From NCBI RefSeq assembly GCF_036417845.1, contig NC_089982.1, forward strand, positions 62,881,684 to 62,945,683: 64,000 nucleotides of DNA, read 5' to 3'. This document shows, one piece after another, positions 51,001-63,663 of the stretch (the stretch's first letter is position 1; each line of letters opens with the position of its first letter). Both the position numbers and the translations under genes were made by a program. A model generated the notes under the pieces. That model saw only the letters and a list, made by a program, of their open reading frames with translations, was not told the origin of the DNA and did no database searches. Origin of the DNA: Apteryx mantelli. Lineage: Eukaryota > Chordata > Aves > Apterygiformes > Apterygidae.

Positions 51001-51673
51001 TGAATGTGTGAACATAGTGGACTGAGTGGAACTTTATTACTTCACCTACTTGTGTTCATAGATTTGTGAGACGTTAAATTAATAATGCATGCAAAAGATA
51101 TTCAAACATGCATTTTCTCAGTTACTCAGTTCCCTTGACAATATCAAGCTTAACCACTATACCTTAATGGAATAGATTGTAAACTGCCAAATGTCTTTGC
51201 ATAAGACATGGCCAAACATAAAATAGTATTGAGGAATGGCTTCCTCTTCAGTGACAGATAATATTTGGGCTCCCCAATTTTTTCTTGCGTTAACTTCTAT
51301 AGTTCTTTTCCATTGATCTTCCAGAATGTGGACATTCCACCTTTATGGCCTCAGTCTTTAAGCTTTCTGAAATTAAGCATCTAAGCACTAGTAGTCACAA
51401 TTTTTAAAATAGTTTGTATAACTTTCAGTTTACATGTTGATTGTTGGGAGTTAATGGAATGGATATTTTTTCTAACCTCTCCACTGACTTTTTTTTTTTT
51501 TTTTCTTTTCCTTTTCCCACCTCCTGTTCAAGGTGGATGTTCACTCTGATCTGGTATAGTTCTTCCACACAGCAGCATAATATAATAGAAAGAACAGGAA
51601 AACCAATATGGTAGTGAAGAATGGAGCTGCCGCTTAACATATAAACTGTCTTTGTCTAATTTTTTGTTGTTAG
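48028..51673 (+). other. ARAP2: ARAP2 intron 8
   Basis: This is a 3.6-kb intron. It includes a T11G12 junction at 50807-50829 and a T-run at about 51489-51504. No recognised repeat family or exon is seen. Confidence 0.8.
50807..50829. repeat. T11G12 homopolymer junction
   Basis: Eleven T are followed directly by twelve G. This is the reverse-strand form of the C-A junctions at 9384 and 35740. Confidence 0.9.
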
Positions 51674-51855
51674 AAGAAAGGAATGACTGGGTTAATACGA
51701 TGCTCAATGCCTTGAAATCGCAGTCTGATAATAACTCTCAGCCTCGAACTTCTGTTGCCCCTGAGAAATGTGGATATCTTGAACTGAAAGGATACAAAGC
51801 CAAAATCTTTATTCTGCTTCAGGGGAATACAGTGTGGATCTGCAAAAATGAGCAG
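51674..51855 (+). CDS. ARAP2: ARAP2 exon: PH1 C-terminal helix and start of PH2
   Basis: This 182-nt exon completes a split Glu codon and encodes EERNDWVNTMLNALKSQ, the C-terminal alpha helix of PH1 with its invariant Trp. A short linker follows, then CGYLELKGYKAKIFILLQGN and TVWICKNEQ, the first strands of PH2. The acceptor is TTGTTGTTAG (AG at 51672-51673). The donor GTAGAT directly follows 51855, leaving phase 0. The joined coding exons to this point total 1,833 nt, or 611 codons, without a stop. The next residues in human (beginning DFKSG) were not found in the remaining 12 kb. Confidence 0.95.
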
Positions 51856-51964
51856 GTAGATTTTTCATATTCTTTTTGTGAATGAATGCTTATAAAGATG
51901 ATTTAACTAGTGAGTTACAAATTGATGGCTCTTAGTGAATAGATACATTTCAATATGAATGCAT

Positions 51965-52135
51965 ATCTCTTTTTATGTAGTACTTTTATTGCTGCTATTC
52001 TCAGAAGGCTTCAAAAAGCAGGAGAAGTATCATTATGTCTATTGTACAATGGAAAAAAAAACGAATATATGGTGAGGTGAAGTGAAAAGCCCTGAGTGCC
52101 ACAACAGATTAGTGGCAGGGCTGTGATTAATTCAC
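51965..52135 (+). repeat. MIR-like SINE remnant
   Basis: Motif order matches the MIR core and 3' half: 'atcattatgtctattgtaca' then 'aatggaaaa', 'ggtgaggtgaagtgaaaagc', and 'agtggcagggctgtgatt'. These correspond to the MIR segments 'attatccccattttacagat', 'gaggttaagtgacttgccc' and 'agtggcagagctgggatt' (recalled). It is diverged but in the right order and spacing. Confidence 0.55.
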
Positions 52136-54262
52136 TCTTTAAGTGTGTGTCATAAGCACTTTGCTAATTCAGAAGGCTTATTTTGTGCACTGGTTTCACT
52201 GTCCTCCTGTAATACAGTGCTCTAGAAAGTGCATTATTCAGAAGTACATTGTGAAATTTAAGTGATACTTTAGTTAAATGTTCAAAACTGCTGTTCTTTC
52301 TGTTTTTAAGAATCTAGATTGACCAGTTTCTGTTGTGCACTGTAATACTTTAAACAAATCCAGTATTTAAAAAAAAATATGAAGTAGATCTATCAGTTCA
52401 GCTCTCAAAATCTAGAGTTTTTTGTATTGTTTTGGGCATGAATATAGTATGATGTAATAATGTAGTTAACTGTGAAACTCCTCACCATAGGATGCTGTGT
52501 ATATGGAGGATAGGTGTGGATAATTGAGTTCAGTGAACAACTGGGCAAATCAGTGGGGAAAAAAAATCAATTGCAGGACATTGAGTGAAAGGTATTATTT
52601 CTGTGTAAGGAAATCCTTGACCCACAGGTTGCTGGAGCCTGAGAGGATATTTTGACAAGCTGTTGCTATATGCTTGCCTTATTCTCATGCTCTTGTTTAG
52701 GGAAAGACAACAGTACGAATACTGGATTTGATAGGTCTTTCATCTAACCCATTTTCATGTGCACTTCTAGGGGGGGAAAGAGTTTTTCTGAAGTCACACA
52801 AAGATTTGCTTTCTAGAAGGACCAGAGGGCAGGCAAAAACAACCTGTGTATGTTCTTTGCGCTTGCCCATTTTTGCTAAACCAGGGTTATAATGCTAGGC
52901 AAATTTGTGTACAGGCAATCTCATGTTTCAAATGTGAATGGTCTGACAGTAAGATTTGTCATTTTTGTCTCAATTTCTCTCCCATCGCCCTCTTGTTTGT
53001 GAAACTATTCAGATGGATTTGGGGGCCAGCTTAATGTTCAGCGTTATATCTTATTGTTCTTTCCCAGGGCATGGCAGAAAGTTTGAGACTGAGAAAGAGT
53101 TTTTCTTTCTACTTGCTGTCCTCCAAGGAAGTTTAACTCATTAGGTGCATTGTTTGAGGTCAGTCAACAACCAACTGATCCAAAAATGTAGTGCAGTTTA
53201 TGGATTTATATTATTCTGTAGCTATCATAAAACTCCATGTAAGTGCTTTAGACATGTAATATCTTATCAAATGTGTATTGGCTGCATCTTATTGAACTTA
53301 AGCCTACAGTGTGTTTGGCTGATTGAGCGCCCTGGAGAGGAACTGGTCTTCGTAGCTGAGCACAATACAGCTATACCGACATCCCTGATCTTGATTATGG
53401 TAATGAACAGGTGGTTTGTCATTTAAATTATGTTTATTTTAGTAAATTCTAGCACCAAAGGTCTTTACTTAAAGAAAGAAAAAAAGGAATTAAAAAGAAA
53501 GTAGTAGATTGCAGTTTGCCACTATTCTCTCAGCTTAGTCTGGTAGAAGGGATGAAGACTGCTTTACTTGTCTCTGCCTATGGGATGACACAATACTCTG
53601 ATGCTAAATGTTACTGTGCTGCCATGGGGCTTTCAGATATTTCATTGATGAGAATCCATGAAATATGTTAATTTATTTTCATATATGAGAATCTGCTGTT
53701 TGTGGATATTTATTGTAAGGAGCCGCTTCTCACTTGAGAATCAATACTATATTTATACTTTTGAATATTTTTGAGGGCTCCCTTATGGAAGTTCTGAGCT
53801 TCTTGATTAAGGGACAAATATGTTCTTAAATGAGGACTACAGACTTAGCACAGTAATTTCTGTTCCACAGAACCGTAGATCATTTGAGACTGACCACGTC
53901 CCTCTTGAGTCTTGGTACAAGTCATCCAATTCCTGCTTTCTTCCTTCTTTCTTATTCTGCTCGTGTATGACCGTAGAGAGCATCTTTCTTGCCTCAAATA
54001 GTCCGCTGGTCTTTCTCTGCTGATGGGGGAAATTCCCAGTTCTGCCCTCTTTCCTGAGTCAGTTTTTCTGACTGTGTTGCCTTTGAGGACTATGTGTGTT
54101 GATAGAAAACTGTTTGAGTCATTCATTATGGAAGGGTCCTTGATAGCTCTGATATCTTTTTCAGGGCAGATTATGACTGATCTAAAGTAATCTAAGACTA
54201 TTTTGTTGTTTTCCCCTCCCTAACCCCAATCCATTTCCTTCTAGTTGCATATGCTTATTGAC

Positions 54263-54288
54263 TGTGTGTGTGTGTGTGTGTGTGTGTA
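54263..54288. repeat. (TG)n microsatellite
   Basis: About 13 TG units lie in ARAP2 intron 9. The 110-codon frame starting at 54268 reads through it (VCVCVC) and is not a gene. Confidence 0.9.
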
Positions 54289-55500
54289 TTGGATCTATTG
54301 CTTGTGTGGCTGTATGGTAGGTTGTATCAGCTCTGCCCTTTCAGAGTCATTGATTTTAGATTAGTTTTAGCTGATCATGAAAGCACACCCTTATACAGCC
54401 TTTCTGTTTATTCCTTTCTACTGCATGGACACTCTGCAGAGATCACTGCAGTGCAGCAGCAGGCAAAACAAAATAGAGCCCTGAAACAGGCTGAAGTTCA
54501 GAGGTGCTGCCTGCTTCTCAGTTTCTTCTGCCTGTGCGAAAATTGCAAACAGTGGTGTAAAACCAGCTCCTTCCCCAGGCTGATTTACTTAAAACTGTAA
54601 AAATATAAAATGGTCATAAGAGGTTTCTTGTTAGATTCTTCTTTTGAATAAATGTCTCTCTCTTTACATGACTTTTGCCTATTTGGAAATTGGGAAGAAT
54701 AACTTCTGTATTTAAGCCTGCATGCTTTTTTATGCTTCTCTTAGTACCTTTCATGTTTTATTTTCATGTTCAAAACCAAATCTCCATGATTTTTATTGCA
54801 GTATTTAAGAAAAAACTCAGTAATGTGGTGTTAAGGCAGTAGAGGGCTCTGGTGTTCTAAAAATCTTTCTCTATTTAAAGTTTGTACTCTACCCAGTAAT
54901 TACCAGCCAGATATGTCCAGGGATGTCCTTGAATCCTGTTCATATTGGAATTCATGTCCACACTAAAACTACTCCCAGAGAGAATTAGAGGGGTTTATTA
55001 TAACTGCAGTGCTAAAAGACACCTATTTAGACTCCTTACAATGTTGAAATGAGATTGGATCAAGCTGATTTATTGATTTCTATTAAACTTGATAGAGAAG
55101 AGTCACTGGTACTTTAAAAGATTTTTTCTTCATTGTTAAAAGTGGAGAAGAACCTAAGCCAAATACCAAATCCTAGCATAACCACCATGAACTTTGTGAA
55201 GTTCAGATTGAGATCAGAACATCATGTCTCAGGCCCATTTCTAGTTAAAAAGTGATTGGTTTAGCTCAAGCTTCTGGCAGTGATATAGTGGTAGTATGAA
55301 ACCATCAATTTCTTTGACTCTCAATGTAGTGTGAATTTCTTAAACTTCCTCACTGGAGCAAAAGTGAAAAATAGATCGTAGAGAATCAATTTGTTCCAAC
55401 CTGTAACTCACTGAAATTCCCATTTCTATTTCAAAATCATTCGTGCTTAAATAAAAACATGTCATCTGGTGCTCCATGACAGCTTAAACCTTGGCTTGAA

Positions 55501-55728
55501 ATGTCAGTCTGCTGTGATGGTGCCAGTGATAACCTCTCCTCTGAGATCATCGAAAGGTCCGTGATGGACGCTTGTCCAGTCCACCAGAATATACTCTCTT
55601 CGTTAGGGCATATTCAGGATTCCCTGCTATTTGAAATTAGGGAGGACGTAGGTCTCGCAGTGCTTGCACAAGTGTTTGAGAATTCAGGACCCTCTTTGTC
55701 ACTGGAACCTCGGGTGGTTCCAAACTAG
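55501..55728 (+). other. Unexplained ATG-initiated 76-codon open frame (stop included)
   Basis: This frame starts at an ATG with an in-frame stop shortly upstream and ends with a stop. It reads MSVCCDGASDNLSSEIIERS and so on, with balanced amino-acid use and higher GC than its surroundings. I recognise no family and see no splice context. It could be chance, a decayed retroelement piece, or part of a non-coding RNA inside ARAP2 intron 9. Confidence 0.15.
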
Positions 55729-56169
55729 ATGTATTTACCTGGGAGATTTGAGGAAACCTTGCCAAATATAAAGACTGGGAAATAGCATGTGTGGCTGTGT
55801 GCCAAGATTGTTTGTTTTTTTTTTCCCTCCATGGTTGACACTAAGTTAAAGCTTGAATGGTGATAAGAGAGTGCTCTCTCTGTTACATACACAAAATATT
55901 ATCCATTTTTTATCAAAAACCTCATGTTTCATTTTGGCTCAATGCTCTTACTGATTTCAGGGTTTTTTTTTGTTTTGATTAAGATTGAAATGATTTGCTC
56001 TGTGGCAGATGGAAACGTTTATGCATGTTGACTGAACCAGTAAGATTGTGCCTAATAATTTTAATTTCTACTCTAATGCCAGTGGTGCATTTAAAGCAAA
56101 ACTGGATGACATAAAATGTATTACAGGAAATGATATTAAACAGACAAAAGATGGCAAAAGGTAGAGAAT

Positions 56170-57330
56170 GGATGGGATAAGTGGAAGAACAAATCAAAGA
56201 TGATACTTGAGTTTGACAGGCTGAAAGAGAGAGAGAAAAGTGAACGTCAGTGGAGTGAAATGAAGGGAATATGTGCTGGTGAAATTTTTTTTTTTTAAGG
56301 TATCTCTATTATGCAGGTTTAAAGAGGAATGTTTGAAATCAAGTGCCAGAGATGATGAAGCTGGGATTCAGAGGCAAACTTAGAAGTCTGTGGCTCTTTG
56401 GTACTGTGGCTATGAGAATGTATGAAGATCATCTGCAAAGGAATCATTCATTAGGAAACGCTCTCTTTTTGGAGAGGGTGTAATCCTGAATAATAATCAT
56501 GAACAGGATAGATGAGAACAAGAAGCTCTCAAAAGAATAAGGAAAGGATCTGTTAAGTCCAGTAGAAAGAGTGTCAAACAAGGGAGGGTGAACAGTTACA
56601 TGAAGTCCTGAAGATAAGTAGTAATGATTGCTTGCCTTGCTGAAGAAGCATGAGAAAGACTTGTATTTCGACTCTTTGCTGTGTCATCACGATGACATTT
56701 GTGAATATGGAATGAGCGAGATGATGACAACAGCAATGTGAAAGAAGAGAGGAGCTGAATGTAAGTTGTGTGGAGAGCAAAATAGTTGCTTAAAGATTTT
56801 TAGAGCTAGTAAGAAGCCTTGAGCAGTAGTTCAAGTGCCAGCTAAGATTAGTGGATGCTAATTCAAGCTAGGAAGGTATTGTGATGTTAATATATTACAA
56901 AAGCAAGTGACAGAGCTTTGGAAAGGGAGGCAGGAGATTAAAGACAACAAAAGAAAACAGGAGAAGGAATCAGGAAGACCTTTTAGGTAGTTGCTAGGAG
57001 ATATTGGGGAGAGAGAGAAGTTGGGGCAGTGGAAGATGTAATTATTGCAACTGAAAAAATCAGAAGAAACAATCCTTCTCTCCCCTGCTTCCCTCTTCCC
57101 TCAAACCCCTGGGAACGTGTCATTTCAGAGATGTCACAGCAATAAGTTATTTGTAACAATAACTGGGAAGGTCTATAAAGAAGAGCAGTAGTTGGTGATA
57201 GACATGACTGCTGGTGAGAACTATGAACAAACATGTTAACAAGCCTATGAATGAATCTGGTCCAAGATGCCCTAAATAGGTGGAGGAGGCAGGATATCAA
57301 ATGAACATTTGTGCTCATTTGATTCATTCA
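56170..57330 (-). repeat. Purine-rich block, possible decayed L2-type LINE (antisense)
   Basis: The plus strand is strikingly rich in A and G over more than 1 kb (for example gaaagagagagagaaaagtg). Antisense L2 copies in vertebrates have this composition. The order 'agagtgtcaaacaagggagg' then 'gtgaacagttacatgaagtc' loosely resembles one remembered antisense L2 segment. Identity is weak. Confidence 0.3.
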
Positions 57331-60300
57331 GGTTTTACTCTTTACTTTAAAATGATGCAAGTCTGTAGCAAATTAAAAAAAAATCCAAGAAAATATGTTG
57401 GAAAGGGAGAGGATTAATATGAACAGGCATTTTAAGATCAAATACACTGTTACATTGGCGACCTGAAGTAGAAGCAAATGATCCAACCTCTTTTAAATAA
57501 AGTCATTTTCATCAAGCTGTAGGGGATGATAGATTAAGGTCATAGTCCTCATTTTCCAGCGGTTCCTTGACATCAAATTCATTCCAGTCTTCCACACTCA
57601 GAACCATGGCAAAGATTGATTGCTGTTCATGACATCAGAAACAACTAAAAGGAAGATAAGTTGAATTCTGTAAGAAAGCTTAAAAACTTCCTTTTCTGCT
57701 TGCAATATAGCACAAAATGAACCATTACAGCAAATTACGTGGAGGGAGAGGGTTTGCTGTTGTTCCAACCAAAACTCCTTCAGATTTAAACCAATTGCAA
57801 CCCTAGTCCAAAAAAAAAAAAAAAAAATCAAATTTGAAATTATATGCTATTGCAGTAAGAACCAGACAAGAAAAATGTGACAGTGACTATCTGTTTAGGG
57901 AAAAATCTACATTTTACATTCGAAAATAACTTTGTAGGATATTGTTCGAATGTGTTGAAGATACTAAAGAACATGTAGAAGAGCATAAACAGGAATTCTG
58001 TTAAACAAAAATTAAAGTTATAGAGCTTATTAAAAAGTTATGTTCTTCGGTGTGCAGTTGAATTAAACTGTGGGTTTTATATGTGTTTTTTTCTTGTTTG
58101 TTTTTTTTTACACTATTAAGATCTTATTGAGGTGTAAATATCATAGATAATGATAAAAGCAATCATAGAGTGTGGTAGAAAGCCTAACACTTTTCCACAG
58201 TGATCAAAAACTTCCTGATTAGTTTGATTTGGCGTGGAGGGTAGGGAAGGAGGAAGGGAAATGACTAAGATATCAACTTCTCAGTAATGTTCAGTCAAGC
58301 TTTCTGGTAGACTATTACCTATGCAGCCAGCTACCTCAATCACGTAAAACTTAGCAGTGAAGAAAAGTAGGATTTGTTTGGATACTGTGAAGAACAAGGA
58401 TTTTACCGAGTGGCACCACGCATGCATAAGCAATTGAAGAAGATTTTGGTACAACTTGACATAAGATAAGGTTGTGTTAATGCAGTCTTGGGGAAATGTG
58501 TTTTCCTGCAAGAGAACTGGAACTATCTGAGGGCATTATCCATCATCATACTTGGTGTTACTTGCATTTAAGAGCTACTAGTTTGGCTTCAAATACCATG
58601 TTAAAATAATCTATTGAATAAAAGCCCTAAATACAGGGAGCAAAGCACCACTATGTGCACTTTCATTTATAATGGTAGAACACATCTGTATTCTTTTTTT
58701 AAACACATGAACAAATTATTTCTTCATCCAGTGAATCTGAAGGATTGTATAATCCATAAATATATGTACTTATAGAGTGCTTTCATTTTTTTTTTGCACT
58801 GTGCAACAAGTGGGTTAAGATGACAATAAAATTAATAAAAAGGCACTTTATGTTTTAAAAATAGTTAGAAGAACTCTGTTTTTCAATAGCTCAAGATAGC
58901 ATAAAATTCAATACAACTAGAGTGCTATTTGTACCTAGCTGATTTCTGTTTAATTTAACTATATCAGTCAATGCTCACAGGAGACTTGCTTAAGCACTTA
59001 TCAGTACCTTTAGATTACTTTTTCTTTTTTAAAATTAAAGGCACTGTAAAACACATTTTTTCTATACATCTGTTACTTTTATGCATGGACCATATCTTGG
59101 CACAGAAGTAACTTTTAACCATACCAGTGGCAAAACTGATTTTTACTTTTTGTTTTTCTTCTCAGCCTGCATCCTTTATTTCAAACAATTTCATGTAGCT
59201 GATTAATTTAATTGTTTTATATAAGGTTACAAGGCCATTATTTAACAGCGAAGGGTAGGATATTTTTGAGGGATTGTATACAACATGCTATTGCTTAAGT
59301 GTTCATTCCACAAATGTAGTTTTTAAAGATGAGCACAGTCATATGTTATGATAGTGTATGTGAATTTGATTTCCAAAGTAGGCAAGAATGCAGTGATGTG
59401 CTATTGCAAATTTGTATTTGTTTAGAATATATTTTGTGTTATCAGCTTGCCATTTGTGAAGTCTGTTAAAACTCAATTAACCGAATGCAGTTTATGAATT
59501 TTCTCTAACCTTAAATCAGTTTGTGTGGGAGAACTCAGACAAGTGGTGTTGCAAGGAGTTTTTTGTATGTTGCCTGTAAGATAAAGACTGAAGTTGCATG
59601 GATAACCTGTTGTGAAAGGTAAACCTTCAGCTTTCAGAGAGGTGAAACAATTTTTTTTTTCCTGTGTCCAGTTTGAAGTGGATAGCAATATGCTTGACCT
59701 TAGGATTTGTTTTGTGAGTATGATCAGATGAGCGCTGGCAGTCCCATTGTGATGATTAAAATGTTCTCCTTGGTTGCAATACTAAATAAAAAGTATTATT
59801 GTACATTAACGAGAAACGTAAGAGTATGCCTATAGTTCATTAATGTGCCTTGTACTGACAACGTGTCGTCTAGAACCCCAAGCGGTTAAAAGCAGGTGAT
59901 TGATTATAATGTTTTTATTTTGTAGTGACTGAGTAAGCGGGCAAAGCCCAATGTTCATGAAGAACATTGTTTTGACATTGATGGATTTCTCTTTGCTTCT
60001 TGATAATTTTCAAGATTGGATGCTGCTTTTGCTCTGATCTCTGTTAGAGTAAGGACCATTGGAATTTGTTCCAGATGTCCAGAATTTGTATTTCCCCCAC
60101 CCCCCTTTTTTTCTTCATACCCTTTTCACCCTCCACCTACTTTGTCACAAACCGTTAATCAAGCCGTGGACAACTGACCCAGAATTGTCATCTTCTGCAC
60201 AGTGTATACTGAAAATGTGAACAGCATCATCACTGACAATAGAGGGGAGGCAGGTTGGAGTTACTTTTGGATTGGTAAAATAATTGAACAAAAACAAATG

Positions 60301-61559
60301 ATGCCATTGTTTAGCGGTCTGTATAGATTAGGCCATTTGAGTTTTCATCAGGTGGATAGTTTAAAATAACCATTTTAAAGAAAATCCTTAAAATACTGAG
60401 AACTTTAATGCCTTTGTAGCTTTAGAGACATTCTTATCTTTTGGATGTTAAGTAAATTGTTTCTTGTTTGTCCTGGTTTCTTTGTATTATTTGGAGTAGT
60501 AAGACATTGTTTCAGAGGGTAGCAAAGAGCATTATTTACTAGCAAGTTTTCTCACCTGTCTTATATCTACAAACTTTATTCTAAATAAATGCATCATCCT
60601 TACAGCAAGAGGAAGGGAGTTTAAGATTTACAACATCCTAAGAATATGGGGAATGCCCCAGTGTGCTTTCTCAGCAATGATTTCTGACCTTGGTTAATAA
60701 ACTGCTAGGCCAACAAATTTGAACTTTATTAACTCAAACTGAATTATTGCTTCATGAAACACTTCAGTGCTATTGTTATTAAATTAAATTCTCCTTCTTA
60801 AAAAATTTGCTTGCAATATAATATTTTGTTAGAGATGGCACGTTTTAAAACTCACTCATCAAAAATCGATATCTTATAGATGTTTCTAGAAAACTTCACT
60901 CAGAAGTTATTGCTATCTCAGCATATGGGTGAGACCACCCAGAGATGCACCAAAGTTATTGATTGATGTCCAAGTCCTTAAAAGAAGCATTTGAAAAATA
61001 GTGGGATTTTTTTTTTTCATTTTCATTTTCATTTTTTTTCATTACATGCAGTTCATAACAAAAGTCAAGGTTTGTTTGATTCACTGAAGGTCAAAGGTGG
61101 CCAAACAATTGTATGAACAGGCAGCTGCAGGAACTTGTGACCAGGACTTGACAGTGGTTGAGAAGGGAGATTATCTTTAGCTTAGCAATAGAGAAAATGC
61201 ACAGAAATGATTCAGGAAATAAGAGCTGGGAGTCTTGTTTGTTTTCTAAGTGAAGTCTAATGACATAAGTATGTTTTGAATATTTCAAACAATGTCTATT
61301 TGTAATTTTTTTCTCTTTTGAAGTTTTTAGAGCTACCTTTATTTCATCCCTCTGCAGGAATTCTAATAAAAGTTGCTTTTAAAAAACTGTTAACCCGAAG
61401 AACGCAATGACTGGCAAATTCATTTTGCTCACGAAGATAAGCACTTTAATTATTGACATTGCCAGTCCTTTTAGGGAGTCTAGCATCATCTGCTGTTTAA
61501 TAGAATATTTCAGCTCCTGCTCAGTCCTTTCTGTTACCATGAGTTAGGATAGTTTAGAA

Positions 61560-62300
61560 ACGTACTGCTGTCTGATAGCTATGACTCCATATCGGTTACT
61601 GCAAAGCAGCTGCCTGTCTGTTTTCAGAGTGCACGTTGTCTCGTGCTGCCACATGTTTTCAAGTTGTACCGGTTTCTGTACACCTGCGTCTGGGCAGGGA
61701 AGAGTCTGTCCGCACTATGCCGCGTTTTCGCCGTGTGTACTTGTCTACAGTCGGTGTGCACAGTGCAGCACTGTGTTGGAGATGCCTGAGCGAGGCTTGA
61801 AAAAGGCCTTGAAGCTATAGGGCTGCGTTAGTATAATTAATATGGCTATGTATACTGTTGCACTTGAGAGTGTCTGCAGGATACCATGCGATGATGTGAG
61901 GTGTGATGCTTTTTCCAGCTGAGGGCCATAATTCCTTGCCACGGGGTCATAAAGAAGTTCAAAGGCAGATAAAATGACAGCAGTCAGCAACAGCGGCTCA
62001 GTTCCTGCAACACCGGAGTAATTGCAGCTCGTTATTACAATTGACTTTCCCTTCTCTCCCCTGAAGGAACCGAGCAGCTGCCAATTTGCTGGGCTGCAAG
62101 AAAAGAGATGAGCCAAGAGATGGGGGTCAGAACAAAAGTTGAGGAGCACTGATCAAGGCAAAATTCATTAGACCTGAGTAGCTCTAAGAGAAGAAAAGGC
62201 GACAGTGCTGGCAGGTCATCACTGGTGCCCAGGTGGGAGATGGAGCCTGACTTCCAGGTTGGTTTGTTTGACCTTGCACTTGCCTCATAGAGAAAGCGAG
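61560..62300. promoter_or_regulatory. CpG-enriched intronic block, candidate enhancer or alternative promoter
   Basis: By eye there are 14 CpGs in 61560-61827, close to the number expected without CpG depletion, whereas the surrounding intron has very few. The neighbouring 61930-62120 segment packs transcription-factor-like words: ttcaaagg (TCF/LEF), agataa (GATA), tgacag (MEIS/TGIF), and taattg and ttattac (homeodomain). There is no splice-supported open frame. Function is inferred. Confidence 0.3.
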
Positions 62301-63424
62301 TGAGGGGGGTTCCACCAACTGCTGCCTTACTGTGCCAAACCCACGCTGGTAGCAGAGATGCCTGCCCTTTCTACTTGGCTTACAGACATGGGGCTTGTTT
62401 CACACTGAATAAAAACATCAGTTGTTTCTCTGAGTGTTTCCTGTGTGCTCTGTAATCCTTCCTCTGTGTTTTGAACTGGCAGTTTCTCACTTTCCTTTTA
62501 TAACTAAAAAAAGGATGATATATTACCTGTTTAGTCTTTTCTCACTATTAGCATTAAATGACAGCATGCAGTAGGCAAAAGTTAGAAGTCTGATTTGAGG
62601 ATCTTAGGTAATAGCACTACTTACAGTTGATGTGTGCAATTAGCAGTTTAATTTTTGTGAAACTTGCATGGCTTTATTGGTGTTCTCACGAGTAAATGGT
62701 TATGTGGGTATAAAAGAGTTACATAAGGCTCTATTTTAGATGTTTTCATTTTGCTATTCTGGTCAGTGTTCTTCATCCTTCCATCATAGCTGAGCTCTGG
62801 AATATCAGAAACATCTCTGTGAATATATGCAGGGGGAGCTGTTCTGGAATTTTACAGGGAGAAGGAAAAATAAAGGTTAATAGAGTGCACTGTAGGTACA
62901 AAACCAGAAGGTGTTATCTCATCACAGTTCTGCATGAGTCTGTGGTGCTGGCTCTTGGGCTCTTCTAATTGTGCAGGTCTTTCATCAGCAGACCTAAATT
63001 TCATTCTTCTACACTGCATGTACATGTGTTTTAAAATTAATCTTAAGAGGCCTGTGCAGATTTTGTTCTAGCTTCTTGTCCTTGTAAATGGAAAAAGTTG
63101 AAGACGCATTTTCAGTATATGCAGGGCAGTTTACGGAAAGCTGTTGCTAGTAGGATCTAAATGCAAGTGCCTGGTGTGACTCTCTGGCTTTGCTAATGAC
63201 AACTGGAGCTTTGTCATTAATGTCAGCACTGCCAGTGTTTCATTTTTGCCAAGTATTTTGTTTCATGCCTGAATTCTTGTTCAGCCTACTTTCTTAAAGG
63301 CATGGTTGTGCTGGGAAAACGCAGGTGGAAAATGCTGGGTCGTTGCAGATAGCAACTGCCCAATCTTGCTAATATAAAAGGATTTTTTGAAGTTTTTCTA
63401 TTCTTAAAAAACACTATAGCTCAT

Positions 63425-63663
63425 TGTAGCTCCCCACCTGTATGCACAGTTGGTACAAAATGCTGCTGCTGCATTTCAAAATATCCTCAAATGGGGCAAT
63501 TTTATAATTCTAATTCCAGTTCTGTTTCATGATTTGTAAGACTGTCTTTTACAGGGATCTTATCAAGCCTTTGCAATCTTGATGAAGCTTTTGTGTGATG
63601 AGGTGAACCTGCATATCTTTGGGTATGAACCAGAAAAGCTTTTTCATAACTGTGCTTTGCTAT
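63425..63663 (+). mobile_element. L2-clade LINE remnant (reverse-transcriptase C-terminal part)
   Basis: One frame, broken by a single TAA at 63537, reads QLVQNAAAAF at 63447-63476, then IPVLFHDL, then SYQAFAILMKLL from 63558. This follows the order of the L2-clade RT C-terminus as I remember it: LQLVQNAAARLL, ITPVL..LHWLP, RIDFKILLLVYKAL. Spacing is preserved. It is a fossil fragment, not active, and explains the coding-like look of this stretch. Confidence 0.55.

Noticed and set aside
54268..54600. 110-codon plus-strand frame.
   Set aside because: It begins inside a TG microsatellite and shows no homology.
61745..62149. 134-codon minus-strand frame.
   Set aside because: It starts at GTG, has no splice context or known family, and lies in the CpG-enriched block where stops are fewer.
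63555..63663. Coding-like stretch after an acceptor-like TTTTACAG, considered as the next ARAP2 exon.
   Set aside because: The translation does not match PH2 (expected to continue DFKSG-like) and fits an L2-type RT C-terminus in the same frame as QLVQNAAAAF upstream.
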